From contig CAVSZY010000003.1 in assembly GCA_963732585.1 (NCBI GenBank), positions 62,001-126,000 of the forward strand: a stretch of DNA of 64,000 nt, read 5' to 3'. Source of the DNA: WLMZ01 sp963732585 (GTDB lineage: Bacteria; Actinomycetota; Acidimicrobiia; Acidimicrobiales; Ilumatobacteraceae). Positions 16,896-25,317 of this stretch are shown piece after piece (the stretch's first letter is position 1; the number at the start of each line of letters is the position of its first letter). A model generated the notes under the pieces. It made no database searches and was not told the DNA's origin. It was given only the letters and a program-made list of their open reading frames with translations. The position numbers and the translations under genes were made by a program.

Positions 16896-17600
16896 ATGTC
16901 GTTCGACGGTGAAGCATTTGTTGAAGAAATGCGCCAGGAGCTGATCGCTTCCGGCCGCACACTTGATCAAGCCGATTGGATCAAGCGCGTCGAGCAAGGC
17001 GAAGCCACACCGCAAGAACTCGTCGGCTGGGCCCGCCAACACTACTGGGGCGTCACCTATCACACCCGCCGTTTCCTCTCCATCTGGCTCGGCCGCATCC
17101 CCTACGAAATGACCGAAAGCGTCATTGAGAACGTCGGCGAAGAGGTGCTCGGCATCCAGTCCAAGAGCGGCCACGGCCACCTCCACTGGCTGTTCGAGTT
17201 CACCCGGGCGCTCGGCGCGCCCGACGAGGTGATCACCGAAGCCACCCCCAACGTGGCCGCGGTGCTCAGCGAAAGCTTCCTGTTCAACCTGGCCCACCAA
17301 CGGCCGTGGTACGAGTTCCAGTTCGGTGGCAGCCTGGGCATCGAGAACCAGATCCCGGCGGCCTACACCCGGGCGGTCAATGGCTTCAAGCACCACTACG
17401 GGCACATCCTGCAGCCCGACGATTACGCCTTCCACACCATTCACATTTCCGTCGATGAGGACCATGGCGGCGGCGTTGGCGAGTTCGCCGAGCGTTACCT
17501 CGACACCAACGAGAAGCGCCGCTCGGCCCGGGGCGCCTTCTTCGCCGGGGCCGAGGCCACCCGCCGCTGTTGGGACGCCTACGAAGGTGCCTCCTGGTGA
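16896..17600 (+). CDS. heme-oxygenase-like diiron protein (TenA/PqqC/CADD fold)
   Basis: A 234-residue all-helical protein of the iron-containing redox enzyme family. The metal-site pattern of heme-oxygenase-like diiron oxygenases is visible: E83-x9-H93 in EEVLGIQSKSGHGHLHW and H183-x3-D187-x2-H190 in HISVDEDHGG. H56 in HYWGVTYHTRRF is a candidate for the remaining first-shell ligand, where other members have Glu. Such enzymes activate O2 for hydroxylation, desaturation or C-C cleavage. Its TGA overlaps the GTG of the phosphotransferase ATP-grasp gene, strong evidence of a shared pathway. The substrate is unknown. Confidence 0.8.
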   Translation: MSFDGEAFVEEMRQELIASGRTLDQADWIKRVEQGEATPQELVGWARQHYWGVTYHTRRFLSIWLGRIPYEMTESVIENVGEEVLGIQSKSGHGHLHWLFEFTRALGAPDEVITEATPNVAAVLSESFLFNLAHQRPWYEFQFGGSLGIENQIPAAYTRAVNGFKHHYGHILQPDDYAFHTIHISVDEDHGGGVGEFAERYLDTNEKRRSARGAFFAGAEATRRCWDAYEGASW

Positions 17601-18684
17601 GTAACCCGCTGTCGATCTTCTTCGACCGTACACAGCCGATGATCACGCCATCGTCGGCGGCAAGTGCGCCAGCTTGGGGGCGATGACCGCCATTGGTCTG
17701 CCGGTCCCCACGGGCTTTGCCGTCACCACCCACGCCTACGACGATTCGATGAACCGTGACGGTGTCGGCCCGGTGATCCACGCCCTGCTCGACGAACTCG
17801 ACGTCAGCGACATTGCGGCGCTGATCGCCGCTGGCGCCGCGTGTCGCCGAACGGTGCTCGATGCCGGGCCGTCCCACGTTGCCGAAGAAGCCATCCGCAG
17901 CGGGTACCGCCAGCTGTGCGAGCAGACCGGCATCGCCGACGTGCCCGTCGCTGTGCGCTCCAGTGCCACCGCCGAAGATCAACCCGACGCCTCCTTCGCC
18001 GGCCAGCAGGACACCTACCTGTGGATCCGCACCGAGGACGAGGTCGTCTTCCACGTCGTCAAGTGCTGGGCCAGCATGTTCTCCGATCGGGCGATCTCCT
18101 ATCGCCACGAGAACGGCTATCCGCACGCCGACGTCTCGATGAGTGTCGCCGTCCAACAGATGGTGCTGCCCAAGGCCGCAGGCGTGGCCTTCACCCTCAA
18201 TCCGATCAACGGCGACCGATCGACGATCGTCATCGACTCGGCCTTCGGGCTTGGCGAATCCGTGGTCTCCGGCCTGGTAACACCCGATAATTACATGGTC
18301 GACAAGGTGGTCTTCGAGATCACCAAACGCATCGTGTCGGCCAAGGAGATGGAGTGCTGCCTAGCCGACGACCACGTCGTGCATCGCACCCTCGAGGCAG
18401 AGCGTTCAACCATGCCAAGCCTCAGCGATGCGGAAATCAAAGCGGTTGCCCGTCTCGCTCGCCAGGCCGAGAAACACTTCGGTCGCCCACAAGACATCGA
18501 GTGGGCGGTCACCATCGATGACGCTGGGGAGAGCGTCATTCACCTGTTGCAGAGCCGGCCGGAAACCGTGTGGAGCAACAAACCCCGCCAAGTCAGCCAG
18601 GGCGTGCTCTCGGCTGTCGACGGCGTCGTCAACAACCTGCTCCGCCCGGTGCAGGTCGCGACAAGTCCTTCAACAAGTAAGTAA
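17597..18684 (+). CDS. PEP synthase-like ATP-grasp subunit (phenylphosphate synthase PpsB / CreI type), frameshifted near 5' end
   Basis: About 361 residues resembling only the N-terminal nucleotide-binding part of PEP synthase/PPDK: HAIVGGKCASLG, VRSSATAEDQPDASFAGQQD, and LLQSRPETVW at the end. The coupled start is GTG 17597 (SNPLSIFFDR), but that frame ends early. The main frame is joined by a shift near 17625-17635 (one base missing, or an extra AC). The alternative start TTG 17674 lacks the first conserved glycine loop. In two-subunit aryl phosphotransferases this subunit binds ATP and phosphorylates the partner's histidine. Confidence 0.75.
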
Positions 18685-18722
18685 TAACAACAACACACGA
18701 TCCATTTGGGGGGATCAACATC

Positions 18723-20528
18723 ATGGCCGACCGTTTCGATAGCCCGTTCTCAATCTCGACGCCCCCAGGCGCCGAGGGGTGGGAACAGATGTACTCGTAC
18801 CACATGACCTTTAGCGAGGCTCGCAAGGATTACGAGGACTCGATGTTCTGGATACGTGATGCGATCCACATGCCGACCGTGATGCCGCCCTTCGACATCA
18901 GCCTCGTCGAGTACGCCTTTGCCTCGCTTGGTGCGTATAACAGCCGTCACTACATCGTGCCTCCGGCCAACGGCATCGATATTCGCATTCTCAACGGATG
19001 GTTCTACCTCTCGCCGGTCGGTGTTGCCGATCCGGAGGCAATCGGTGCTCGTGTCGAGCACTTCATGGAGCGCGCCGGGCACTACTTCATGAATTGGGAT
19101 GCGATCGAAGCGGAGTGGATCGACAAGGCCAAGGTGGTCATCGCCAAGATCGAGGCGCTGGAGTTCGCCCCGTTGCCCGACATGGTCGCCATCGAGATCG
19201 TCACCGGCCACGTCGGGCGCTCCAACGTGTACGACCTGCAGCACGCCTACCACGAACTGGTCGACCTTTCCCTCGAGCTGTGGCAACTGCACTTCGAGAT
19301 GCTCAACCTCGGCTACGCCGCCTATCTCGACTACTTCGGGTTCTGCAAGCAGGTCTTCCCGAGCATCCCCGACCTGTCGATCGCCAAGATGGTCGCCGGC
19401 ATCGAAGTCGACCTGTTCCGACCCGACGAAGAGCTGCGTCGTTTGGCACGGCTCGCCGTTGAGAGCGGGCTCGGTGATGCTCTGTGCGAGGGCAGCGTCG
19501 ACGAGGCCGTGGCCTCATTGAAGGGCATGCCCGGCGGCGAACACTGGATAGAGGAATACGCCAAGGCTCAATACCCGTGGTTCAACTATTCGGCTGGCAC
19601 CGGTTTCTATCACTCCGATCCGGTGTGGAACCAGCGCTTGGACATTCCCTTCTCGTTCATGCGCAGCTACATCCGCAAACTGCAGGCTGGCGAAGAGATC
19701 GACACACCTGTGGAAGCGGTCATCGCCGAGCGTGATCGTGTCGCCGGCGAATACATCGACCTGCTCGATGGCGACGACAAGGCCAACTTCGAAGCCAAGC
19801 TCGGGCTGAGCCGCACCGTGTTCCATTACGTCGAGAATCACAACTTCTACGTCGAACACTGGGGCATCAGCGTCATGTGGAGCAAGATGCGCGAGCTCTC
19901 TAACCTGTTCGTCAAGGAGGGATTCTGGAGCGACCCGGACGATATTTTCATGCTCAAGCGCGATGAGATTCCGACGGCGATCAGCGACATGACCTTCGCC
20001 TGGGCGGCCGGCGTCGACCCCCGCGGTCCGTCGTATTGGCCTGCGATCGTCGCCAAGCGTCGTGAAATTATGGCCGCATGCCAGGCGTGGGATGCCCCAC
20101 CTGCGCTCGGTGTTCCGCCGGAAGTGGTCACCGAACCATTCACGATCATGCTCTGGGGCGTTACCAGCGAATCGATCCAGAAGTGGCTCGGCGGGATGAG
20201 CGAAGACGGTGGGCTCAGTGGCTTCGCGGCCTCGCCGGGCGTCGTCGAAGGCATCGCCCGGGTGTTGACCAACGCCGATCAGCTCGCTGAGCTGCAGGAT
20301 GGTGAGATCCTCGTCGCCCCGGTGACGGCGCCATCATGGGCCCCGGTGTTCCGCCGCATTGCTGCGACCGTCACCGACTCGGGTGGGATGATGAGCCATG
20401 CCGCCATCGTCTGTCGTGAATATGGATTGCCTGCCGTCACCGGCACCGCCTTTGCCACCAAGGCGATCAAGACGGGTATGCGGGTGCGCGTCGATGGCGA
20501 CAACGGCACGTGCACCATCCTTGACTAG
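18723..20528 (+). CDS. PEP synthase-like phosphohistidine subunit (phenylphosphate synthase PpsA / CreH type)
   Basis: A 601-residue protein with a strong GGGGGG ribosome site before ATG 18723. The C-terminal mobile domain has the phosphohistidine motif TDSGGMMSHAAIVCREYGLP with H559, very near the phosphorylated His reported around 569 in phenylphosphate synthase protein 1. The N-terminal 450 residues are a helical substrate-binding part unlike the PEP domain of true PEP synthase. With the 40-kDa ATP-grasp partner upstream this reproduces the 70+40 kDa architecture of aryl phosphotransferases, which phosphorylate phenolic hydroxyls. The substrate is not provable from sequence. Confidence 0.8.
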   Translation: MADRFDSPFSISTPPGAEGWEQMYSYHMTFSEARKDYEDSMFWIRDAIHMPTVMPPFDISLVEYAFASLGAYNSRHYIVPPANGIDIRILNGWFYLSPVGVADPEAIGARVEHFMERAGHYFMNWDAIEAEWIDKAKVVIAKIEALEFAPLPDMVAIEIVTGHVGRSNVYDLQHAYHELVDLSLELWQLHFEMLNLGYAAYLDYFGFCKQVFPSIPDLSIAKMVAGIEVDLFRPDEELRRLARLAVESGLGDALCEGSVDEAVASLKGMPGGEHWIEEYAKAQYPWFNYSAGTGFYHSDPVWNQRLDIPFSFMRSYIRKLQAGEEIDTPVEAVIAERDRVAGEYIDLLDGDDKANFEAKLGLSRTVFHYVENHNFYVEHWGISVMWSKMRELSNLFVKEGFWSDPDDIFMLKRDEIPTAISDMTFAWAAGVDPRGPSYWPAIVAKRREIMAACQAWDAPPALGVPPEVVTEPFTIMLWGVTSESIQKWLGGMSEDGGLSGFAASPGVVEGIARVLTNADQLAELQDGEILVAPVTAPSWAPVFRRIAATVTDSGGMMSHAAIVCREYGLPAVTGTAFATKAIKTGMRVRVDGDNGTCTILD

Positions 20529-20585
20529 CGCACCTGCGGCTGGTCGCTCACGAGGTGCCGCTCAGGCCGCCAAGGTCGGCCGAGC

Positions 20586-21365
20586 GTGAGCGACCAGCTG
20601 TCCACCGTTGCCAAGACGCTGCGTGTGCTCGAGGCCTTCAGCTACGCCGAGCCTGTGCTCGGGGTCTCGGAACTGGCGCGCAAATTGGGGATGGGTAAGA
20701 GCAGCGTGCATCGCGCCCTGAGCACGCTGTTGGCCAATGGCTATGTTGCCAAAACTGCGGATGACCGCTATCGCCTCGGCCTCAAGCTGCACGAAATGGG
20801 CCAACTTGTGGTCTCCGGGCTGCGCCTCCACGAGGTGGGCCACGATGCCCTCGATCGGCTGCGCCAACAGACCAGCGAATCGGTGCACCTTGCGGTGCTC
20901 GATGGTGCCGACGTCGTCTACATCGACCGCATCGAAACGGCCGGGTCGACGCGCCTGTTCTCCCGGGTCGGCCGTCGCCAGCCAGCGCACGTCACCTCCT
21001 CTGGCAAATGCTTGCTTGCTTTCGGTTCCTCGACCGCGGTCGAAACGGTGTTTGCTGCCGGTTTGGCGCGGCGCACGGCGCGCACCGTGGTCACGCCGAA
21101 CGTCTTTCTCGAGGTTCTGGCAAAGGTTCGCCAGGAGGGCTACGCGATCAGCGTCGAGGAGAACCAAAACGGACTCAGCAGCGTCGGTGCGCCGGTGTTC
21201 GGCCGTGATGGAACCTGTATCGCTGCTGTGTCGCTCGTCGCTGCGGCGATGACGTTGCGTGCCGAACAGCAGGCCCGCTATGTGCGCCTCGTGCGCCGCT
21301 GCGCCGTCGAGATCTCCGAAGCCATGGGCTTTGGCGTCCGAATCAAACGAGGACCGGTGACGTGA
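20586..21365 (+). CDS. IclR family transcriptional regulator
   Basis: A 259-residue regulator from GTG 20586. Residues about 5-70 form the winged helix-turn-helix (LGVSELARKLGMGKSSVHRA), followed by the IclR effector domain, including VTSSGKCLLAFG and YAISVEENQNGLSSVGAPVF. IclR proteins commonly control aromatic catabolism and bind small organic acids or phenols. It directly follows the phosphotransferase pair and overlaps the HAD gene by 4 bases, so it is probably the local regulator. Confidence 0.9.
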   Translation: MSDQLSTVAKTLRVLEAFSYAEPVLGVSELARKLGMGKSSVHRALSTLLANGYVAKTADDRYRLGLKLHEMGQLVVSGLRLHEVGHDALDRLRQQTSESVHLAVLDGADVVYIDRIETAGSTRLFSRVGRRQPAHVTSSGKCLLAFGSSTAVETVFAAGLARRTARTVVTPNVFLEVLAKVRQEGYAISVEENQNGLSSVGAPVFGRDGTCIAAVSLVAAAMTLRAEQQARYVRLVRRCAVEISEAMGFGVRIKRGPVT

Positions 21366-21997
21366 GTACATCAAACGAGTTGTTGTTGCTCGACTTCGGC
21401 GGGGTGGTGTTGAAGACCAACTTCGAGCTTCGCCACCTGGCCGAGCCGGGGCTTGGCCCCTTGCCGTGGCAGGGCCCATTCGACCCCGACAACGATCCCG
21501 AATGGTGCAGCTTCCAACGCGGCGAAATTACCGAGCGCCAGTTCTGGGCCGATCGAGCCGCGCTCTACGGGCTGGACACCAAGGGCTTGATGCGCCATTT
21601 CTACGAGCCGAGCGGAAACCATCTTGTGCGCCCGGAGATGGTTACCTTGATCGAGCGCCACAAAGCCGACGGGGGCATCGTCGGCATGCTGACCAACGAC
21701 TTGCGCGACTTCCATGGCGCGCAATGGATGGAGGCGATCAGCGTCATTGCCGAGTTCGACTTCATCGTCGACGGGTCGGTGACCAAGGTGCTCAAGCCCC
21801 ACCCACAGGCCTTCCAGTTCGCGCTCCAGGAATTTGGCGATCCCGACCCGGACTCGGTGGTCTTCGTCGATGACCAGCCGGTCAATCTCGCCGGCGGCGC
21901 AGCCGTTGGGCTCACCTGCGTGCAGTTCTTGCCGACCGATGTCGGCGGTTCGATCGAGCGAATCGAGGTGGCGCTGGCGGCGACGAACGGCCGATAG
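21362..21997 (+). CDS. HAD-family hydrolase
   Basis: A 211-residue haloacid-dehalogenase-like protein from GTG 21362 overlapping the IclR stop. Motif I is LLLLDFGGVVLK: the nucleophile Asp is present but the second Asp of DxD is Gly, as in some HAD-IA/epoxide-hydrolase-type members. Motif II is MLTNDL, motif III the lysine in TKVLKPHPQAF, and motif IV VVFVDDQPVNL. It may dephosphorylate a product of the upstream phosphotransferase, or it may be a dehalogenase. The Gly substitution makes ordinary phosphatase activity less certain. Confidence 0.85.
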   Translation: MSTSNELLLLDFGGVVLKTNFELRHLAEPGLGPLPWQGPFDPDNDPEWCSFQRGEITERQFWADRAALYGLDTKGLMRHFYEPSGNHLVRPEMVTLIERHKADGGIVGMLTNDLRDFHGAQWMEAISVIAEFDFIVDGSVTKVLKPHPQAFQFALQEFGDPDPDSVVFVDDQPVNLAGGAAVGLTCVQFLPTDVGGSIERIEVALAATNGR

Positions 21998-22058
21998 CAC
22001 CCTGATATCGGGTACTTCGGCCCTACGCAGGTCCGCTCAATCGGCGCATGATGCCTGC

Positions 22059-22976
22059 ATGAGTGACAACGAGATGCACGCAGCACCCGGAACGATCGTC
22101 GTCGGCGTCGACGGATCGGCTCCTTCCTTCAATGCACTTCGGTGGGCGACTCATCTGGCCAAACGTCGGTCGATGCCAATCAAGGCCATCGCCACCTACT
22201 CGTTTCCCGTGTTCGGTGTGCCCGGTTCGGCGGCCTTCCCCAACGCCATCGATACCAGCCTGTACGAGGAGGGGGCCCGCGGCGTCGTCGGGCGCGCCTT
22301 GGCCATCGTCGAGGAGATCGATCCATCGGTCGTCGTCGATGGTGCCGTCGAGGTTGCCCACGCCGCCGAGGCGATCGCCAACGAGGCGGCCGACGGTGAT
22401 CTCATCGTGCTCGGATCGAGCGGCTACAGCAGGGCACTCGTCGGTCTCATCGGTTCGACTGCTACAGGAGTCGTGCACCGATCCAAGGTTCCAGTCGTGG
22501 TCGTGCCGGCGGGCAGCGATCCCGAAACCCGCCACGGCAAGGTCGTCGTCGGGGTCGATAACTCCAGCGGTTCAGAAAAGGCGCTGCATTGGGCGTATGC
22601 CGAGGCTGAGGCGATCGGCGCTCGGCTCGTCGTGCTCCACGCCTGGACCTACCCCTATGGGGCGACGATGATGGGCATGCCGCCGCCTCATCCGCAGATG
22701 AAGCGCGACGCCGAAGAAGCGTTATCCGCAAGTCTTGAGGCCTTGGGCGATGAGTACATGACCGGAGCCGTACCGATCGAGCCGAAGCTCGTCGAGGAGG
22801 CGACCGCGACCGCGCTGCTCGCTGAGGCGGTCGATGCCGACCTTCTCGTGCTCGGCTCTCACGGCCGTGGTGCGATTCGCTCGGCGCTGCTTGGCTCGGT
22901 CAGCCGCAGCGTGCTGCATCATCTGGTGTGCCCAACGGCGGTGATACACATCGACCGCGAACCCAAACACGACTGA
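22059..22976 (+). CDS. universal stress protein with two Usp domains
   Basis: A 305-residue tandem Usp protein from ATG 22059. Domain 1 (about 8-150) carries IVVGVDGSAPSFNALRWA and LGSSGYSRALVGLIGSTATG; domain 2 (about 160-300) carries KVVVGVDNSSGSEKALHWAY and LGSHGRGAIRSALLGSVSRS. Both show the G-x2-G-x9-G(S/T) ATP-binding signature. This layout is typical of actinobacterial Usp proteins of the dormancy/hypoxia type. No operon partner is evident; it converges with and overlaps the guanine deaminase gene end. Confidence 0.92.
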   Translation: MSDNEMHAAPGTIVVGVDGSAPSFNALRWATHLAKRRSMPIKAIATYSFPVFGVPGSAAFPNAIDTSLYEEGARGVVGRALAIVEEIDPSVVVDGAVEVAHAAEAIANEAADGDLIVLGSSGYSRALVGLIGSTATGVVHRSKVPVVVVPAGSDPETRHGKVVVGVDNSSGSEKALHWAYAEAEAIGARLVVLHAWTYPYGATMMGMPPPHPQMKRDAEEALSASLEALGDEYMTGAVPIEPKLVEEATATALLAEAVDADLLVLGSHGRGAIRSALLGSVSRSVLHHLVCPTAVIHIDREPKHD

Positions 22977-24282
22977 TCTCCTGCGGCCCGGCGAGTCGGA
23001 TGATCTTTTCGAAGATCCGCTGCTCATCGTCGATCTGAGGCCAACAACGCAGCGCCGAACCCGCTCGGTCGAGGTCGATCACGAGCGCATCGAACTGTCG
23101 GCCAACGGCGATCAGGCCGACCGGTATATCGAGCGCCGTGGCACCGGCGACGGTGGCCATCCACAACGCCGTGGTGGTGTCGATCGTCGATCCGGCGACG
23201 CCGCGCTCGTCGGCCGCCAGACGATTGTCGACGCCATCGGTGAGCAGCCGTGAAACGCTGGCGGCGATCAGGCTTTGGTGGAACAGTCCTGGATGCGAGC
23301 CGCCGGCGATGTCGGTACCGAGCCCGACCGTGACGTTGCGCTCCAAGGCGCGACGGACCGGGAACACTGCGCTCCCGAAGTAGGCGTTGGACAGCGGGCA
23401 ATGAGCGATCGCCGCGTTGAGCCTGGCGATGTGCGCCAAGTCGTCGTCACTGACCAGATCGCAGTGCGCCAGAATCGTGTGGGCACGAGCCAAGCCGAAG
23501 CGGGCCAACGCGGCAGTGTCGGATTCTCCGTAGCGTTCGAGCACATAATCGTGCTCCCAATCCGACTCCGAGCAGTGGGTCTGGACGATGGCGCCGGTCT
23601 CATCGGCCAGCGCGGCAAGACCGGCCAACAGTTCGTCGCTGCACGCCGGCACGAACCGTGGGGTGATGATCGGTTGCACCAAGTTGTCGTTGTCGGGCAG
23701 CGACCGGATCGCGGCGATCGAGCGGCGGCTGCGTTCGATCGCCGTTGTCGCGTCGGGGTCGCGATACCACTCGGGCGTTCCCTCGGGATGGTCCATCGCT
23801 ACCCGTCCGACGAAGGCCCGTTGCCCGAGGTGCAGACAGGTCTGCGCCAAGGCCAGCGTCGCTCGTTCATCAACCGTGCCGTAATACACCGCAGTGGTCG
23901 AGCCGTGGGCCAACAACGTGGCCACCAGGTCGGGCCAGACGGCGTCGGCGAAGGCTTCATCGGCGTAACGGGCCTCGAGTGGAAAGGTGTACTCGAACAA
24001 CCACTTCTCCAGGGGCAGATCGAGCCCGGTGCCGATTTGCGGCCACTGCGGAGCGTGAATGTGCAGGTCGATCAGCCCGGGAAGGAGGCGCTGGTCATCA
24101 CCGAGCACGACAACCTCGTGAGCCGAGTCGATCGCCCGCTGGGCGACATCGCTATCGCTTGGTTCGACGGCGACGATGGTGCCGTCAGCGCCGACGATCA
24201 CGGCGACATCACGGCTGATCTGCAGGTGATCGGCGCTCGGCGTCTGCAACAGGGTGCCGACGACGACCAGGTGCGGGGTCAC
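22900..24282 (-). CDS. guaD: guanine deaminase
   Basis: A 460-residue amidohydrolase from GTG 24282, which overlaps the upstream stop (GTGA). The zinc motif DLHIHAPQWPQIG (H74, H76), the guanine-deaminase block LDLPLEKWLFEYTFPLEARY, IVQTHCSESDWEHDYV and VGLGTDIAGG support the assignment. It converts guanine to xanthine in purine salvage or catabolism. The last 77 bases overlap the convergent stress-protein gene, an unusually long overlap that follows from a short tail after RVWVRGRCV. Substrate specificity is by motif. Confidence 0.87.
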   Translation of the reverse strand: MTPHLVVVGTLLQTPSADHLQISRDVAVIVGADGTIVAVEPSDSDVAQRAIDSAHEVVVLGDDQRLLPGLIDLHIHAPQWPQIGTGLDLPLEKWLFEYTFPLEARYADEAFADAVWPDLVATLLAHGSTTAVYYGTVDERATLALAQTCLHLGQRAFVGRVAMDHPEGTPEWYRDPDATTAIERSRRSIAAIRSLPDNDNLVQPIITPRFVPACSDELLAGLAALADETGAIVQTHCSESDWEHDYVLERYGESDTAALARFGLARAHTILAHCDLVSDDDLAHIARLNAAIAHCPLSNAYFGSAVFPVRRALERNVTVGLGTDIAGGSHPGLFHQSLIAASVSRLLTDGVDNRLAADERGVAGSTIDTTTALWMATVAGATALDIPVGLIAVGRQFDALVIDLDRAGSALRCWPQIDDEQRIFEKIIRLAGPQEISRVWVRGRCVSPPLGTPDDAARCG

Positions 24283-25259
24283 GGCGCCCAAACGATCGGG
24301 GTCCAGCGCAACACGTCGCTGCGCACCGCTTGACCATCGACAAATTCGAGCTTGGTGCCGATGACCTCGAAGCGCAGCAGGCGCCCGCTGCCGGCGTCGG
24401 CGGCCTCGCCCAGGGTATGCGCGAACTCGAGCAGAGCGCCTTCGTGAGCTGGTCCGATGTGATCGCAACCGTCCCAGGCGACGATCGTTGCCAGCCCGGG
24501 CAACAGGCGGCTGAGCGAGGCCTGGGCCATTCCTTGCACGTGGCCGCCATAGACCAGGCGGCGCCCGTCGGCCGCCACCGTGTGGTCGCGGTGCACCGCT
24601 GCCTGGTTGAAGGTCAAGCGAGCCAGCGGAGCAGCGAGATCGAGGTGATCACGCAACGAATCGACGCGCGTCTCGCCAACGGCCCACTCGGTGGCCGACA
24701 GCGTAGAGAGGTCCCACGACGGAACGCAGTGGGCAACGTCGGCCAGCGGGGTCGGTTCCGAGGGCCCGGGGATGTCGTCGCTGTGGCCGCTGGCGCCGTC
24801 GCGGGCCGGGATCAGCGCGCAGCGTTCGTAGCGCGCTACCGGGCCGGACTCGCTGACCGTCTCGATTCCCAGCCAGACACGCCCGCGATGCTGATCGCCC
24901 TTCGGGCTGGCGTCACGCAAGCCGAGCACCTTGGCTGTGGTGGTCAGCGTCTGGCCGATCTCCACCGGCTGCAGAATGCGCACCGAACGGTAATAGAGGT
25001 TGGCGATTGCGCGCCGTGTGGCGTTGGTCGTTTGGCCGATCGAGTACTGCATCACCAGGCCTGGGCTGGCCAGCGCCCCGGCGCTGGCCGATACCTGGCG
25101 GTACAGGGCACGATTGGCGCTGAAGGCGTGCTGATCGCCGGTGACCGCACGATACAGGGCGTTGTCGGCCTCGGTCACGGTCACCGCCGGCAGCGCAGGG
25201 ATGGTGGCTCCGACAGAGAAGTCCTCGAACATCGGGCCGACTTCGTGCGTTGCATGCAT
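24279..25259 (-). CDS. MaoC-like double hotdog dehydratase
   Basis: A 326-residue protein with two hotdog halves. The N-terminal half has FEDFSVGATIPALPAVTVTE and SPGLVMQYSIGQT, the C-terminal half RLVYGGHVQGMAQASLSRLL. The pattern fits MaoC/NodN-like hydratases, including the mesaconyl-CoA/2-methylfumaryl-CoA hydratase group, acting on enoyl-CoA substrates. It is coupled to guaD by a 4-base overlap, although the metabolic link is not obvious. ATG 25259 is used; an ATG 27 bases inside (MFEDF) is also possible. Confidence 0.82.
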   Translation of the reverse strand: MHATHEVGPMFEDFSVGATIPALPAVTVTEADNALYRAVTGDQHAFSANRALYRQVSASAGALASPGLVMQYSIGQTTNATRRAIANLYYRSVRILQPVEIGQTLTTTAKVLGLRDASPKGDQHRGRVWLGIETVSESGPVARYERCALIPARDGASGHSDDIPGPSEPTPLADVAHCVPSWDLSTLSATEWAVGETRVDSLRDHLDLAAPLARLTFNQAAVHRDHTVAADGRRLVYGGHVQGMAQASLSRLLPGLATIVAWDGCDHIGPAHEGALLEFAHTLGEAADAGSGRLLRFEVIGTKLEFVDGQAVRSDVLRWTPIVWAP

Positions 25260-25317
25260 CTGCGAATCGTAGGAGATGACGCTCGACGATGTCGCTTCCG
25301 ATCGCCATGAGCACTGG

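Noticed and set aside
16883..16896. Third partial copy of the 58-bp repeat (TGGGAGTTACAGAA)
   Set aside because: Only 13 of 14 bases match the repeat end and the left half is missing; it overlaps a ribosome site and can be chance.
18723..20528. Complete PEP synthase or rifampin phosphotransferase split in two
   Set aside because: The PEP/pyruvate-binding C-terminal barrel of PEP synthase is absent and the histidine domain is at the C-terminus, as in phenylphosphate synthase protein 1; rifampin phosphotransferase is a single chain.
23275..24333. 352-residue open frame on the plus strand
   Set aside because: Antisense to the guanine deaminase; no family signal.
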